Source: Acuticoccus sp. I52.16.1 (GTDB lineage: Bacteria; Pseudomonadota; Alphaproteobacteria; Rhizobiales; Amorphaceae). Taken from it: a DNA stretch of 64,000 bases. Of this stretch, positions 32,039 to 42,972 are shown one piece after another. How positions within the stretch are numbered: position 1 is the first letter of the stretch; each line of letters begins with the position of its first letter. The position numbers and the translations under genes were made by a program. Location: positions 992,001 to 1,056,000 of the forward strand of contig NZ_CP094828.1 of the NCBI RefSeq assembly GCF_022865125.1. Direction: 5' to 3'. The notes under the pieces are model-generated. The model was not told the DNA's origin, did no database searches, and worked only from the letters and a program-made list of their open reading frames with translations.

Positions 32039-33934
32039 ATGCTGACGATCCGCAACCTCACCTACCGTATCGACGGGCGCACCCTCCTCGAGGGCGCCGA
32101 CGCGACCGTGCCCGCGGGGGCCAAGGTCGGCCTCGTGGGCCGCAACGGCTGCGGAAAGACCACCCTCTTCAACCTCATCTGCGGCGAGCTGTCCCCCGAA
32201 TCGGGCGATATCTCCCTCGCCGAGGGCCAGCGCATCGGCCGCGTCGAGCAGGAGGCGCCCGGCAACGACGCGACCTTGATCGAGACCGTGCTCGCCGCCG
32301 ACACCGAGCGCGCCGCGCTGCTGGTCGAGGCCGAGACCGCGACCGACCCCCACCGCATCGGCGAGATCCACAACCGCCTCGCCGACATCGACGCCTACTC
32401 CGCCGAATCGCGCGCCGCCTCGATCCTCGCCGGCCTCGGGTTCGACGACGCGGCGCAGAAGCGGCCGTGCTCGGCGTTCTCCGGCGGGTGGCGGATGCGG
32501 GTCGCGCTGGCGGCGATCCTCTTCCTGCAACCGGACCTGTTGCTGCTCGACGAGCCGACCAACTACCTCGACCTCGAAGGGACGGTCTGGCTGGAGACCT
32601 ACCTGCAACGCTACCCGCACACCGTCATCGTCATCAGCCATGACCGCGACATGCTGGATTCGGTCGCCCGGCAGATCATCCACGTCGACAACGGCAAGCT
32701 CGTCCCCTACCGCGGCAACTACTCCGAGTTCGAGCGCCAGCGGCGCGAGCGGGCCGAGGCGAAGGCGCGGCAGATCGAGCGGCAGGCGGCCGAGCGGGAA
32801 CACCTGCAGGCCTTCGTCGACCGTTTCCGCGCCAAGGCCTCGAAGGCCAAGCAGGCGCAGAGCCGCGTCAAGAGGCTCGAAAAGATGAAGTCGCTGGAGC
32901 CGATCCTCGACGAGACGATGCCGCCGATCCGCATCCCCTCGCCCAAGCGCCAGCTCTCGCCGCCGATCATCGCCGCCGACCGCGTCGTCCTCGGCTACGA
33001 CGGCAAGTCGGTGCTGCGGCGGGTCAACATCCGCGTCGACGACGACGACCGGATCGCGCTTCTGGGCGCCAACGGCAACGGCAAGTCGACGCTCGCCAAG
33101 ATGCTGGCCGGGCGGCTCGATCCGATGGACGGCTCCGTCACGCGGGCCGATCGGATGAAGATCGCCTACTTCGCCCAGCACCAGCTCGACGAGCTGCGGC
33201 CGAAGGAGACGCCGGTCGAGCACGTCCAGGCGCGGCTGAAGTTCGAGGAAGACGAGAAGGACGTACGCGCCCGCATCGCCCAGATGGGCCTCGCCGGCGA
33301 GAAGATGGACACGCCCGCCAGGGACCTCTCCGGCGGCGAGCGGGCCAAGCTGCTCCTCGGCCTGGCGACCATGGGCGGCGCCAACCTCCTCATCCTCGAC
33401 GAGCCGACCAACCACCTCGACATCGACTCGCGCGCCGCCCTGGTGGACGCCATCAACGGCTACGAGGGCGCGGTGATCCTCATCAGCCACGACCGCTACC
33501 TGGTCGAATCGTGCGTCGACCGGCTGTGGCTCGTGGCCGACGGCACCGTCGACGCGTTCGACGACGACATGGAGGCCTATCGCGCGCTCATCCTCGGCAA
33601 CGCGCGCAAGGGCAAGGGGGACGACAAGCCCGGCGACAAGCCGAGCGCCGCCGACCGCCGCCGCGAGGCCGCCGAGGCGCGCGCCCAGCTCGCCCCCTTG
33701 CGCAAGAAGGTGCAGGCGGCCGAGAAGGACATCGCCCGGGCCGAAGGCGAAATCGCCAAACTCGACGCCAAGCTGGAAGACCCGGACCTCTACACCAGGG
33801 ACCCGGCCAAGGCGACGCAGCTCTCCAAGGCACGGGCCGACTGGGTGCGCGCGCGCGAATCCGCCGAGGAGGCATGGCTGGAAGCGTCCGAGGCCTACGA
33901 GGCGGCCGAGGCCGGTACCGCACTCGCCGGCTGA
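32039..33934 (+). CDS. ABC-F family ATP-binding protein
   Basis: 631 residues with two ABC ATPase domains and no membrane segments. Walker A motifs GRNGCGKTT (first) and GANGNGKST (second) are present, with signatures FSGGWRMR and LSGGERAK and two DEPTN Walker B/D-loop motifs ([30 protein letters not shown]). The charged P-site linker between them is rich in Arg/Lys. The C-terminal ~90 residues form a coiled coil ([21 protein letters not shown]). ABC-F proteins act on ribosomes (EttA/Uup/YheS types); the C-terminal coiled coil favours a Uup/YheS-like member. ATG 32039 begins the family sequence. Confidence 0.93.
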   Translation: MLTIRNLTYRIDGRTLLEGADATVPAGAKVGLVGRNGCGKTTLFNLICGELSPESGDISLAEGQRIGRVEQEAPGNDATLIETVLAADTERAALLVEAETATDPHRIGEIHNRLADIDAYSAESRAASILAGLGFDDAAQKRPCSAFSGGWRMRVALAAILFLQPDLLLLDEPTNYLDLEGTVWLETYLQRYPHTVIVISHDRDMLDSVARQIIHVDNGKLVPYRGNYSEFERQRRERAEAKARQIERQAAEREHLQAFVDRFRAKASKAKQAQSRVKRLEKMKSLEPILDETMPPIRIPSPKRQLSPPIIAADRVVLGYDGKSVLRRVNIRVDDDDRIALLGANGNGKSTLAKMLAGRLDPMDGSVTRADRMKIAYFAQHQLDELRPKETPVEHVQARLKFEEDEKDVRARIAQMGLAGEKMDTPARDLSGGERAKLLLGLATMGGANLLILDEPTNHLDIDSRAALVDAINGYEGAVILISHDRYLVESCVDRLWLVADGTVDAFDDDMEAYRALILGNARKGKGDDKPGDKPSAADRRREAAEARAQLAPLRKKVQAAEKDIARAEGEIAKLDAKLEDPDLYTRDPAKATQLSKARADWVRARESAEEAWLEASEAYEAAEAGTALAG

Positions 33935-34128
33935 GCGCCACGCCTTCACGTGCGGACAACCTGTGTGGCCCTATTGATGGCGGGCAGCATTTCCTCGCTT
34001 TATTGATGAGTGCGGAGCGGAAGCTGCCGCGACGCCGGCGGGAAGACCGGCGAGCGGCCGCGTCGGCCGGTGCGGCGCCACGGCACCAGCGCCCCCGGCG
34101 GCGGCCCGAGCGCCGAGGAGAGGGACGG

Positions 34129-35004
34129 ATGAGACGAGCCGCGATCTTATGTGCCGCCCTGATCGTCGTCGCCGGCATCGTGCCGGCTGCGGCGCAGCGG
34201 CTACCGCCGCAGAAGGACGACCGCTTCGCCTATCCGGGCGTGCTCGTTTCCGAAGACGGCGGCGCCTACCGCGTCATCGACTACGACGAGATGCGCGACG
34301 TGAACCGGCGCGACGCGGTGCCGGAGCGGCGTGTCCACTCGCAATATATCTCGCTCGGAATCCGGCGCAATCAGGCCGATATCCTCGCCCGGACCGACGC
34401 GGGGGACGTGATGCACGTCGCCGTCGGCCGGCGCACCGGGTCGAAGCTCATCGTCATCTACATCCACGGCCAGGGCGGCAGCCGCAAGCAGGGCGTCGAC
34501 GACCTGATGTTCGGCGGCAACTTCAACCGCATCAAGAACATGGTCGCCGCGGCCGGGGGCGTCTACCTCTCGCCGGACTTCGCCAACTTCGGTGCCAAGG
34601 GGGCCGCCCAGGTCGCCGCCCTCATCAAGGTCTACCGCGCCACAGCGCCCAACGCGCCGGTCTTCGTCGCGTGCGGGTCGATGGGCGGGGCGATCTGCTG
34701 GCTGCTGTCGCGCGACCCGGCCGTCGCGCCGATGCTGGGCGGGCTCCTGCTGCTCGGCTCCTTCCCCGATCCCGACTTCACCGAGAGTCCCGCCTTCCGC
34801 GACCGCGTGCCCATCCTCCTCGCGCAGGGGAGCGCCGACCCGGTGATGCCCGTCGCCAAGACCGAGGCCTTCTACCGCTCCATCCGCGCCGCCGCCCCGG
34901 ACTATCCGGTCCGCATGCTGCGCTTCGAAACCGGCAAGCACGGCACGCCGATCCGCATGACCGACTGGCGCGAGACGATCAACTGGATGCTGTCGGCCAA
35001 GTAG
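34129..35004 (+). CDS. Exported alpha/beta-hydrolase fold protein
   Basis: 291 residues with a Sec signal peptide (MRRAAILCAALIVVAGIVPAAAQ, cleavage near residue 22). The alpha/beta-hydrolase fold is read from KLIVIYIHGQGGSRKQG (oxyanion region), the nucleophile elbow VACGSMGGAICWLL, the acid QGSADPVMP and His in ETGKHGTP. The elbow is CGSMG rather than the usual GxSxG, with Cys two before Ser. It is probably a periplasmic esterase or peptidase-like enzyme; the substrate is unknown. The start ATG 34129 has GGAGAGGGA upstream. It converges on the racemase gene 20 bp away. Confidence 0.8.
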   Translation: MRRAAILCAALIVVAGIVPAAAQRLPPQKDDRFAYPGVLVSEDGGAYRVIDYDEMRDVNRRDAVPERRVHSQYISLGIRRNQADILARTDAGDVMHVAVGRRTGSKLIVIYIHGQGGSRKQGVDDLMFGGNFNRIKNMVAAAGGVYLSPDFANFGAKGAAQVAALIKVYRATAPNAPVFVACGSMGGAICWLLSRDPAVAPMLGGLLLLGSFPDPDFTESPAFRDRVPILLAQGSADPVMPVAKTEAFYRSIRAAAPDYPVRMLRFETGKHGTPIRMTDWRETINWMLSAK

Positions 35005-35024
35005 AACGGGGCGCGGCCCGCCCG

Positions 35025-35735
35025 TCAGGCCGCCCGGTGGTGACCCGTCAGCGCGCGGTCGACCGCCGCCCGGCAATGCAGCTCGGTGGTGGAGAAAGCC
35101 GGCAGCGGCGATTGTTCGGGGCTGATCAGCAGCGGGATCTCGGTGCAGGCGAGCGCCACGCAGTCGGCACCGCGCGCGCCGAGATCCTCGATCACGCCCC
35201 GGTAGAGCGCACGGGTCCGGTCGAGAAAGCGGTTGTGCACCAGCTCGTCGTAGATGCTCTCGTGGATGAAGCGCTTCTCCGCCTCGACCGGGATCACCGC
35301 CTCGAGGCCGTATCGCGCGAAGATCTCCGGGTAGAAGTCGCTCTCCATCGTTTTGCGGACGCCGAGGACCGCCGGGCGCTTCAGCCCGCGCGCGGCGATC
35401 GCCTCGCCCGTCACGGCGGCGATGTGCAGGAACGGGATGGAGAGCGCCGGCTCGATCTGCGGCACGAAGCGGTGGACGTCGTTGCAGGTGATGACGACGA
35501 AGTCCGCGCCGGCCGCCTGGAGAGCCTGCGCGGAAGCTGCGATCTGATCGCACGCGGCGGCCTCGTCGCCCCGATCGATCACCGCCGCCACGTAGTCCTG
35601 ACGGTCGACGCTCTCGAGGACGATGCGCGCGGAGGCGACGCCGCCCAGCCGAGCCTGCATCAACTCGTTGATGCGCTTATAATATTCGGCGGTCGACACC
35701 CAGCTCAACCCGCCGATCATTCCGATCTTTTGCAC
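35025..35735 (-). CDS. Aspartate/glutamate racemase family protein
   Basis: 236 residues of the cofactor-independent racemase family. The two catalytic cysteines are in VVITCNDVHRF and VALACTEIPLLI, and the opening MQKIGMIGGLSWVSTAEYYKRINELM is the YgeA-type signature. The first Cys is followed by Asn-Asp as in aspartate racemases. It would interconvert L and D forms of an acidic or related amino acid in the cytoplasm. It starts with GTG 35735 after GGGGGGAG. It is 13 bp downstream of the polysaccharide deacetylase stop, so both are probably in one operon. Confidence 0.92.
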   Translation of the reverse strand: MQKIGMIGGLSWVSTAEYYKRINELMQARLGGVASARIVLESVDRQDYVAAVIDRGDEAAACDQIAASAQALQAAGADFVVITCNDVHRFVPQIEPALSIPFLHIAAVTGEAIAARGLKRPAVLGVRKTMESDFYPEIFARYGLEAVIPVEAEKRFIHESIYDELVHNRFLDRTRALYRGVIEDLGARGADCVALACTEIPLLISPEQSPLPAFSTTELHCRAAVDRALTGHHRAA

Positions 35736-35748
35736 CGACTCCCCCCCT

Positions 35749-36615
35749 CTACGACGCCTTGACGTCGCACGCCGGCGAGCCTGCCGGCACCAGGGCGACC
35801 ACCCTGTAGCCGTCGCGGCGCAATGCGGCGAGGAACCCCGGCAACATCGAGGCGGTGCGGGCGTGAATGTCGTGGAAGAGGATGATGCCGCGGCCCCGTT
35901 CCTTCAGGCGTGCCAGCGTGCGGCGCATCACGGTGTCGCCCGGAGTGCGCACGTAGTCCTTGGAGTCGATGTCGACGTCGATCACCACGGTGCCGCGCTT
36001 GGCGAGAGTGTGGCGCAGGTTCGCGGTGTCCGCCAGGTAGGGGAAACGGAAGAAGGGCGCCATCGCGTGGCCGGAGCCCGCCAGCGCCTTCGCCACCGCG
36101 CGCTCCCCGGCGGCGATCTCGGCGAGGGCGGCCGGTCCGCTCAGCTTGGCGAGGTTGGCGTGGTCGTAGGTGTGGGACCCGATGGTGTGGCCGCGCCGGG
36201 CGACCTCGCGGGCGATGTCCGGGTAGGCCGCCGCCATCTGCCCGACCATCAGGAAGGTCGCCTTCACCCCTTCGGCGTCGAGCGCGTCGAGGATGCGCTT
36301 CGTCTTGCCCGGCATCGGCCCGTCGTCGAAGGTGAGCACCACCTCGCCCGGCTCGAGGTCGATGTCGCTGACGCGTGAGATGGGAAGGACGCGCCCCGCG
36401 AGGAGGCTGCGCGGACGGCCGGCGGTGCCGCACTGGCCGCGCGGTGGCACCGTGGCGCTCGCCACGACCGGCGTCGGCGCGGGGTCCGCGGGCGCGACGA
36501 TCGTGATCGGCCGGGGGTCGTAGTAGGCGAGCGTGGTGTTCGTCGATGACGACTGGCACCCGGCGACGAGGGCCGCGACGAAGGCGAGGAGCGCGGCGAC
36601 GAGCGGCGGTCTCAT
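35749..36615 (-). CDS. Polysaccharide deacetylase family lipoprotein
   Basis: 288 residues. A lipoprotein signal (MRPPLVAALLAFVAALVAGC, lipobox LVAGC, lipidated Cys20) is followed by a short linker and a NodB-homology domain. EVVLTFDDGPMPGKT holds the catalytic and metal Asp pair, and IGSHTYDHANL supplies the HxxxH metal ligands. RFPYLADT and the C-terminal GIILFHDIHARTASMLPGFLAALRRDGY complete the fold. It should remove acetyl groups from a periplasmic polysaccharide or peptidoglycan. An inverted repeat lies 22 bp before the start. The racemase gene follows in the same direction. Confidence 0.92.
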   Translation of the reverse strand: MRPPLVAALLAFVAALVAGCQSSSTNTTLAYYDPRPITIVAPADPAPTPVVASATVPPRGQCGTAGRPRSLLAGRVLPISRVSDIDLEPGEVVLTFDDGPMPGKTKRILDALDAEGVKATFLMVGQMAAAYPDIAREVARRGHTIGSHTYDHANLAKLSGPAALAEIAAGERAVAKALAGSGHAMAPFFRFPYLADTANLRHTLAKRGTVVIDVDIDSKDYVRTPGDTVMRRTLARLKERGRGIILFHDIHARTASMLPGFLAALRRDGYRVVALVPAGSPACDVKAS

Positions 36616-36636
36616 GCGGGGAGCCTATGTTGGGCT

Positions 36637-36652
36637 ATGGTTTCCCAACCAT
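36637..36652. promoter_or_regulatory. Small inverted repeat upstream of the deacetylase lipoprotein gene
   Basis: ATGGTT at 36637-36642 and AACCAT at 36647-36652 form a perfect 6-bp inverted repeat around TCCC, within a more AT-rich patch (36625-36670). TTGGG at 36630-36634 also pairs with CCCAA at 36644-36648. The position, 22 bp upstream of the start, suits an operator or promoter element. No regulator is known. Confidence 0.3.
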
Positions 36653-36780
36653 TGCGGGGACTGGTTAACGCCCGGTTGCCCCGCTCCGCTCAATTCGCCC
36701 GCCGTGCCCTCCGCGCAGGCCGCCTCCCCCGTCCGGCCGGGGCGCCGATGCCCCGCCGGGGCCGCGACGCCCCTCCGGGC

Positions 36781-38163
36781 TCAGAGCGCCGCCAGCACCC
36801 GCGCCCAGGAGCGGATGCCCTTGTGGAACGAGGACATGTTGAACTTCTCGTTCGGCGAGTGGACGTTGTCGTCCTCCAGCGCGAAGCCGATCATCAGCGT
36901 GTCCATGCCGAGCCCGTGCTTGAAGTCGTGGACGATGGGGATCGAGCCGCCCATGCCCACCATCGCGGTCTCCTTGCCCCACTCCTCGGCGAGCGCCCGG
37001 CGGCCGATCTCGAGGATCGGCCAGTCGCCCGGCACGCGGAAGGCCGGCCCGTTGCCGTGCTTCTTGAACTCGACCGTGCAGTCCGCCGGCACCCGCTCGG
37101 CCACGAAGGCGCGGAACGCTTCGCGCAGCTTGTCCGGGTCCTGATCGCCGACGAGGCGGAAGGAGATCTTGGCGTGCGCCTCGGCGGGGATGACGGTCTT
37201 GAAGCCGGCGCCGGTGTAGCCGCCCCACATACCGTTCACCTCCAGCGTCGGCCGCGCCCACACCTGTTCGAGGACCGTGCGCCCCTCCTCGCCCGCCGGC
37301 GTCTCCAGGCCGATCGGGCCGAGGAACTTCTCGGCCGTCATGTCGAGGTTGGCCCAGTTTTCCAGCGTCTCGGGCGGGGTCTCGGTCACGCCTTCGTAGA
37401 ATCCCGGCACGGTGACGCGGCCGGTCTCGTCGTGCAGGTCGGCGATGATCTTGGCGAGGACGTGGTTGGGGTTGCGCGCCGGGCCGCCGAACTGGCCCGA
37501 ATGCAGGTCGCGGTTGGCGCACTTGACGGTGATCTCGTCGCCCACCAGGCCGCGCAGACTGAGCGCGATCGCCGGCGTCGCCGCGTCCCACATGCCGGTG
37601 TCGCACACGAAGGCGGCATCGCAGCGGATCTCGTCGGCCGATTTGGCGAGGAAGCCCGGAAGGCTCGGCGAGCCGGACTCCTCCTCGCCCTCGATCAGCA
37701 CCGAGACCGGCACCGGCAGCTTGCCCTCGACGGCGAGGATCGCGCGCACCGCCTCGATGAAGGTCATCAGCTGGCCCTTGTCGTCGCAGGCCCCGCGCGC
37801 GACGATGATCTTCGAGCCGTCCTCGCGGGTGACGACGCGCGGCGCGAAGGGCTCCTCGTCCCACAGTTCCAGGGGATCGACGGGCTGCACATCGTAGTGG
37901 CCGTAGAAGAGGATGTGCGGCTTACCGCTCTCGGGACCCTCGGCCGGCTTGGCGAGGACCATGGGCTTGCCCTCGGTGTCGCGCACCTCGGCGGCGAAAC
38001 CGAGCGAGGCGAGGTCGTCCTTGATCCAGGTCGCGGCCTCGCGGCACTGGGCGTCGTAGGCGGGGTCGGTGGAGATCGACGGAATCCGCAGCAGCGCGAA
38101 CAGGCGCTCCAGGCTCTGGTCGAGATCGTCGTCGATGCGCTTGAGGATCGCGTCGATGTTCAT
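36781..38163 (-). CDS. M20 family metallopeptidase (dipeptidase-like)
   Basis: 460 residues of the M20 di-zinc peptidase family. The zinc ligands and catalytic residues appear in order: His in FYGHYDVQP, Asp in RGACDDKGQ, the Glu pair in LIEGEEESGSPSL, Asp in VCDTGMW, and the C-terminal His in EDDNVHSPNEKF. The lid/dimerisation domain lies between (about residues 210-370). It cleaves dipeptides or N-acyl amino acids in the cytoplasm. Carnosinase-like CNDP enzymes are close relatives. ATG 38163 has GGGAGGA upstream. It is divergent from mutA. Confidence 0.93.
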   Translation of the reverse strand: MNIDAILKRIDDDLDQSLERLFALLRIPSISTDPAYDAQCREAATWIKDDLASLGFAAEVRDTEGKPMVLAKPAEGPESGKPHILFYGHYDVQPVDPLELWDEEPFAPRVVTREDGSKIIVARGACDDKGQLMTFIEAVRAILAVEGKLPVPVSVLIEGEEESGSPSLPGFLAKSADEIRCDAAFVCDTGMWDAATPAIALSLRGLVGDEITVKCANRDLHSGQFGGPARNPNHVLAKIIADLHDETGRVTVPGFYEGVTETPPETLENWANLDMTAEKFLGPIGLETPAGEEGRTVLEQVWARPTLEVNGMWGGYTGAGFKTVIPAEAHAKISFRLVGDQDPDKLREAFRAFVAERVPADCTVEFKKHGNGPAFRVPGDWPILEIGRRALAEEWGKETAMVGMGGSIPIVHDFKHGLGMDTLMIGFALEDDNVHSPNEKFNMSSFHKGIRSWARVLAAL

Positions 38164-38177
38164 GAGGGTCCTCCCGG

Positions 38178-38205
38178 TTGCCTTCCGGCATCGTCTGACA
38201 ATAAT
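38178..38205 (+). promoter_or_regulatory. Candidate sigma-70-type promoter for mutAB
   Basis: TTGCCT at 38178-38183 and AATAAT at 38200-38205 are separated by 16 bp, on the plus strand. The -10 matches consensus at five of six positions. The ATG of mutA is 20 bp further. This is the only visible AT-rich patch in the 62-bp gap between the divergent M20 and mutA genes. Confidence 0.45.
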
Positions 38206-38225
38206 GCACTCGGGGGGAAAGCAGT

Positions 38226-39677
38226 ATGAGCACTTCAGCGCAAGCTTCCTTATTGGAGGCGTGGCGCCCGCTGGCGGAAAAAGCCCTCAAAGGCCAAAGC
38301 CTTGAGACGCTGGATACCGAGACCGCGAGCGGTCTCAGGATGGGTCCGCTCTATGCGGCGGCCGAACCCTGCTATCTGGGGCGCCCTTATGCCGGGCCGT
38401 GGCAGGTCGTCGCGCGGGCGGACGCGTCCGGCACCGCCGCGCAGGCCCTCGCCGACCTCGAGAGCGGCGCCGCGGTGCTGGAGCTGGTGTTCGCCGGCGC
38501 CCCATCCGCGTTCGGCCGCGGCCTGAGCGTCGGCACCGTCGCCGACCTCGACGCTGCGCTCGCCGGCGTCGTGCTCGACCTGGTGCCGATTCGCCTCGCC
38601 GCCGGCTCCTCCGGCCTCGCCGCCGCCGCGCTCTTCGCCGCTCTCGCCGAGCGACGCGGCAGCCGGCCGGCCAGCCTCCACGCCGGGATCGACCCGGTCG
38701 GCGCCTTCGCCTTCACCGGCGCTGCGCCGCCCTGGCTCGACCCGGTGGCCCTGGTCGACGCGGTCGCCGGTATCGAGGCGATCGGCGCGCCGGGCACTGC
38801 GTTGCTGGCCGACGGGCGCATCGCCGCCGAGGCCGGCGCCGCCCCCGCGACCGAAATCGCCTTCGCTCTCCACGCCATGGCGACGATGATGCGCCTCGCC
38901 GATGCGGGCGGCCTGGGCGCGGACAAGGCGCTGGCGGCGACGGCGATGGCGCTCTCGGCGAGCGAGAACCAGTTCGCCACCATCGCCAAGTTTCGCGCCG
39001 CCCGACGGCTCCACGCACTGATGGCGGAGGCCGTCGGCCTGACCGCGCCGCTGATGCTGCACGGCGAGACGCTGCACCGCATGCTGGCTTTCAACGACCC
39101 GCAGACGAACCTGCTGCGCCTCACCATCGCCGCCTTCTCGGCCGGCGTCGGTGGCGCGGATTCGGTGTCGGTGCTGCCGTTCGACGCGGCGGCGACGCCG
39201 TTCGCCCGCCGGATGGCCCGCAACATCCAGACGCTGCTGATCGAGGAATCGCACGTCGGCCGCCTGTCCGACCCCGGTGCCGGCGCAGGCGCGGTCGAGG
39301 CCTTCACCGACGAGCTGGCCGAGATCGCCTGGAGCCGCTTCCAGCTCCTCGAGAGCGAGGGCGACGCCGTCGCCACCGGCAAGCTCGCCGAGATGGTCGC
39401 CACCGACCGTGCCACCCAGCTCGAGCGCCTGAAGGACAAGGAGCGCGCCATGATCGGCGTGACGATCCACCCGCCTCAGACGCCCGCCGCTGTGCCACCG
39501 GAGCCGTCCGCCGCGCCGCTGCCCGCCGGCGCGCCCGTCGCCCGCGACTTCGCCGGGTTGCAGGCCGCCGCCGCCGGCGGCACGCCGTTCGCCGACATCG
39601 CCGCCGCACCGGCGGGCGACGCCGCCACCTGTCCCCCGTTGACGCCGGTGCGCGTCGCGGCGTCCTTCGGAGGCTGA
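38226..39677 (+). CDS. mutA: Methylmalonyl-CoA mutase small (alpha/beta-partner) subunit MutA
   Basis: 483 residues related to the N-terminal TIM barrel of methylmalonyl-CoA mutase, with the terminal cobalamin-binding part degenerate. Supporting blocks are GPLYAAAEPCYLGRPYAGPWQVVARAD, PFDAAATPFARRMARNIQTLLIEESHVGRLSDPGAGAGAVEAFTDELAEIAW, and a Pro/Ala-rich tail. It lacks DxHxxG, as expected for the non-catalytic subunit. It dimerises with MutB. ATG 38226 has GGGGGGAAAG upstream. The mutB start lies 3 bp past its stop. The module links propionyl-CoA to succinyl-CoA. Confidence 0.93.
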   Translation: MSTSAQASLLEAWRPLAEKALKGQSLETLDTETASGLRMGPLYAAAEPCYLGRPYAGPWQVVARADASGTAAQALADLESGAAVLELVFAGAPSAFGRGLSVGTVADLDAALAGVVLDLVPIRLAAGSSGLAAAALFAALAERRGSRPASLHAGIDPVGAFAFTGAAPPWLDPVALVDAVAGIEAIGAPGTALLADGRIAAEAGAAPATEIAFALHAMATMMRLADAGGLGADKALAATAMALSASENQFATIAKFRAARRLHALMAEAVGLTAPLMLHGETLHRMLAFNDPQTNLLRLTIAAFSAGVGGADSVSVLPFDAAATPFARRMARNIQTLLIEESHVGRLSDPGAGAGAVEAFTDELAEIAWSRFQLLESEGDAVATGKLAEMVATDRATQLERLKDKERAMIGVTIHPPQTPAAVPPEPSAAPLPAGAPVARDFAGLQAAAAGGTPFADIAAAPAGDAATCPPLTPVRVAASFGG

Positions 39678-39680
39678 GCC

Positions 39681-41834
<2,154 letters not shown>

Positions 41835-41836
41835 CC

Positions 41837-42262
41837 GTGACGCTCGCCGAGGAGGATGCCGCGCTCGTCGCCGCGGCGCGCGAGGCCGCGGCCCGCGCCT
41901 ACGTCCCCTATTCCGGCTTCCACGTCGGCGCGGCGGTCCGCGCCGAGGACGGGCGCGTCTTCGCCGCCGCCAATGTGGAAAACGCCTCCTACGGCCTGTC
42001 GCTCTGCGGCGAGACCAATGCGGTGATGGCCGCCGCGCTCGCCGGCGCGCGCAGGCTGACCCATGTCGCCGTGGTGGGCTACCGCGCCGCGGAGCCCGAA
42101 GGCTCGGCGATGGCGATGCCGTGCGGACGCTGCCGGCAGATCATCAACGAGTTCGCCGGCCCGCAGGCCCGCGTCATCGTCAGCGACGTCAGCGGCGACG
42201 AGGTGCTGGCGACGACGCTCGGCGCGCTGCTGCCGCACGCCTTCGGCCCCGAACGTCTCTAG
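41837..42262 (+). CDS. cdd: Cytidine deaminase
   Basis: 141-residue homotetrameric-type cytidine deaminase. VPYSGFHVGAAVRAEDGRVFAAANVENASYGLSLCGE contains the substrate Asn/Glu and the zinc Cys57 with catalytic Glu59, and PCGRCRQIINEF supplies Cys96 and Cys99. It deaminates cytidine and deoxycytidine. GTG 41837, 2 bp after the mutB stop, is the only start giving the standard length. Its placement in the mutAB run is unusual and may reflect co-transcription without shared function. Confidence 0.95.
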   Translation: MTLAEEDAALVAAAREAAARAYVPYSGFHVGAAVRAEDGRVFAAANVENASYGLSLCGETNAVMAAALAGARRLTHVAVVGYRAAEPEGSAMAMPCGRCRQIINEFAGPQARVIVSDVSGDEVLATTLGALLPHAFGPERL

Positions 42263-42270
42263 GCCCCGCG

Positions 42271-42843
42271 ATGCCGGACGAGATCGACGCCTATTTCGAG
42301 CGGACCGAGTGGCAGGAGGAGGCCGCCGCGCTGCGCCGCATCGTCCTCGCGACCGGCCTGACCGAGGAGGTGAAGTGGCACCAGCCCTGCTATACGTGGG
42401 GCGGCCACAACATTGTGCTGCTGCACCGGCTGAAGGCCGCGATCGGGCTCGCCTTCATGCGCGGGTCGCTGCTGAAGGACCCCGCCGGCATCCTCGAGGC
42501 ACCGGGCGAAAACTCGCGCCACGGCCGCCGCGCGATGTTCACGAGCGTCGCCGGGATCACCGCTGCCGAGGCGACGCTGACCGCCTACATCCACGAGGCG
42601 GTCGGGCTCGCCGAGGCCGGCGTCCGTGTCGAAAAGCCGGCCGGCTTCGACCTGCCGGACGAGTTGGCGGCGGCGCTCGAGGCCGACGCCGCGCTCCAGG
42701 CCGCCTTCGAGGCGCTGACGCCGGGACGCCGACGGTACTACGCGATCTACTTCGGCGAACCGAAAAAGGCCGAGACGCGGGTCGCGCGGATCGCGAAATA
42801 TCGCGACAAGATCCTCTCCGGCCGCGGCGTCAACGACCGCTGA
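42271..42843 (+). CDS. YdeI/OmpD-associated family protein (DUF1801-like N-terminus)
   Basis: 190 residues. The N-terminal half (EAAALRRIVLATGLTEEVKWHQPCYTWGGHNIVLLHRLKAAIGLAFMRG) is the YdhG/DUF1801-type fold, and the C-terminal half (AAFEALTPGRRRYYAIYFGEPKKAETRVARIAKYRDKIL) matches the YdeI bacteriocin-protection/OmpD-associated tail. The biochemical role is unknown. ATG 42271 lies 8 bp after the cdd stop, in the same run. It converges on the IlvD/Edd gene. Confidence 0.88.
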   Translation: MPDEIDAYFERTEWQEEAAALRRIVLATGLTEEVKWHQPCYTWGGHNIVLLHRLKAAIGLAFMRGSLLKDPAGILEAPGENSRHGRRAMFTSVAGITAAEATLTAYIHEAVGLAEAGVRVEKPAGFDLPDELAAALEADAALQAAFEALTPGRRRYYAIYFGEPKKAETRVARIAKYRDKILSGRGVNDR

Positions 42844-42876
42844 TCGCCGCGCGCGGAGCATCGGGGCGCGCGCGTC

Positions 42877-42924
42877 GACCGGCGCGCGCGGCCCCGGATC
42901 GAGGCGGCACCGCGCGCGCCGGTC
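42877..42924. terminator. Perfect 15-bp inverted repeat between convergent genes
   Basis: Left arm 42877-42891 (GACCGGCGCGCGCGG) and right arm 42910-42924 (CCGCGCGCGCCGGTC) pair completely with an 18-nt loop. It lies in the 129-bp gap between the convergent ydeI-like and ilvD/edd genes. The stem is very stable but has no U-tract, so bidirectional termination is likely but not typical intrinsic termination. Confidence 0.55.
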
Positions 42925-42972
42925 CCGTGCCGATCAGGCTGCGGGTCGCCTCCCCGCCCCTCCGCTGCCGCG

